NCBI GenBank assembly: GCA_030426345.1
Contig: JAUHYU010000003.1
Location: 1-64,000 of the forward strand
Direction of reading: 5' to 3'
DNA from: Bacteroidia bacterium
Lineage (GTDB): Bacteria > Bacteroidota > Bacteroidia > Cytophagales > Cyclobacteriaceae
DNA: 64,000 nucleotides
Part shown: in pieces, positions 63,542 through 64,000 of the stretch
How positions within the stretch are numbered: the stretch's first letter is position 1
Layout of the letters: every line of letters begins with the position of its first letter
Position numbers and translations under genes: made by a program
Notes under the pieces: model-generated
Database searches by the model: none
Told to the model about the DNA's origin: nothing
What the model saw: the letters and a program-made list of their open reading frames with translations, nothing else

Positions 63542-64000
63542 TGCGAAAAAGGCAGTCCTCCAAATGATGGTGTGTCATGTCGTCATTAGATTTTTTAATG
63601 CTTTTCTTAAGGTCCGTTTGGAGTTTTTTGACAGTAGCAAAAGAAATGGAGACGACATCCGTTGCTGAATTTTTGGTCGGTTCTATTATAGAAATCATTT
63701 TTTCTAGATGGATTTTCTGCAGATTTCTTCGATAGATCGAAATGTCACTTCCGGTTTTCAATTCCGTCCAAATTCCATGATACAAATCGTCATAAAGGTT
63801 TTGCAAAGAATACGCCTCGGTAAATGCCGCTTCATTTTCGATGATCCGTTGTAGCCTATTTGTGCCCAGCAGGTTGTTGAGCGTGTTGCTTTGGATATTG
63901 GAAATTAGTGCAACTCCATGGTCCGGCTGTAATTTATTCATCAGTTCGCGATCCAACAGCCAAGTCGGGGTTTGAAAAAGTTGCGTGTTGAGAAACCGTA
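63513..64000 (-). CDS. C-terminus of a zinc-dependent metalloprotease (Bacteroidota DUF4953/DUF5117 type), partial
   Basis: The frame is open from the stop at 63513 to the right edge, so the 5' part is outside the window. The visible ~162 residues read RFLNTQLFQTPTWLLDRELM, then LNNLLGTNRLQRIIENEAAF, YSLQNLYDDLYHGIWTEL and a helical end with RRNLQKIHLEKM. In Bacteroidota zinc-dependent metalloproteases of this group the last 200 residues have this TPTWLL...LN.LL...RL pattern; the HExxH site would lie upstream. An internal ATG at 63956 is not the start. Family assignment is from memory. Confidence 0.75.
   Translation of the reverse strand, partial: RFLNTQLFQTPTWLLDRELMNKLQPDHGVALISNIQSNTLNNLLGTNRLQRIIENEAAFTEAYSLQNLYDDLYHGIWTELKTGSDISIYRRNLQKIHLEKMISIIEPTKNSATDVVSISFATVKKLQTDLKKSIKKSNDDMTHHHLEDCLFRIEKALETHG

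Noticed and set aside
1-64000. tRNA, rRNA or CRISPR loci
   Set aside because: No cloverleaf-like sequences with CCA-type ends, rRNA-like stretches or regularly spaced direct repeats were seen on reading both strands; short ncRNAs cannot be excluded by eye.

Overview
The window reads as chromosomal DNA of a Bacteroidota bacterium, probably a free-living (perhaps marine) member of the Cytophagales. This rests on AT-rich sequence with few Shine-Dalgarno sites, several TAnnTTTG promoter elements of the Bacteroidota type, TonB-dependent outer-membrane proteins, many secreted carbohydrate-active enzymes, and families largely confined to this phylum (DUF4301, the zinc-dependent metalloprotease with a TPTWLL C-terminus). 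No rRNA, tRNA or CRISPR array was recognised. Two genes run off the window ends (1-438 and 63513-64000).

Layout. 1-9.1 kb, minus strand: a glycosyltransferase, an acyl carrier protein, an NtrY/NtrC-like two-component pair, a propeller-like secreted protein, LpxH, FtsH and RsfS. 9.1-13.8 kb, plus strand: BirA, AhcY with a strong terminator, then a short basic leader-type protein followed by a BtuB-like TonB-dependent receptor. 13.9-15.7 kb: a secreted GH2 enzyme. 15.8-28.2 kb is an accessory region on the minus strand. It holds a frameshifted HigA-like antitoxin, an FGE-fold protein without the catalytic cysteine pair, a frameshifted alpha/alpha-barrel gene, a thioesterase, a Fic protein, two polysaccharide deacetylases flanking a sulfatase, a 3'-truncated hsdM without hsdS or hsdR, and an AbiE-like toxin-antitoxin pair. 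Its gaps are filled by REP/MITE-like repeats. 28.2-38 kb: DUF4301 protein, a secreted glycosidase-like protein, an aminotransferase/TyrA pair, a secreted protein, an ATP-grasp protein and two NAD-dependent epimerase-like proteins. 37.9-43.7 kb: an unusual two-gene operon of a 1695-residue cation-chloride-cotransporter/P-loop-ATPase fusion and an MscS-like channel. 44-47.7 kb: PutP and two glycosyltransferases. 47.7-57.4 kb: acetylxylan esterase, thioredoxin-fold protein, two tandem HisKA-only membrane proteins, DUF1080 protein, a TonB-type receptor, an alpha/beta hydrolase and a polyprenyl diphosphate synthase. 57.5-64 kb: GH31 plus an unclassified 682-residue secreted protein, then small proteins and a metalloprotease C-terminus.

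Most striking observations: (1) the transporter/ATPase fusion translationally coupled to an MscS-like channel; (2) a ~20-24 bp word (CATGGATTTTTAGGC followed by a T run) recurring about every 2 kb, in both orientations, inside genes and between them, sometimes as inverted pairs forming terminators, in a manner that resembles DNA-uptake sequences; (3) decay of a type I restriction system beside an intact AbiE-like module; (4) a tandem pair of histidine-kinase-like proteins with no ATPase domain, one of which has lost the phospho-accepting histidine. All family assignments are from reading the sequence and memory of the families; no database search was run.
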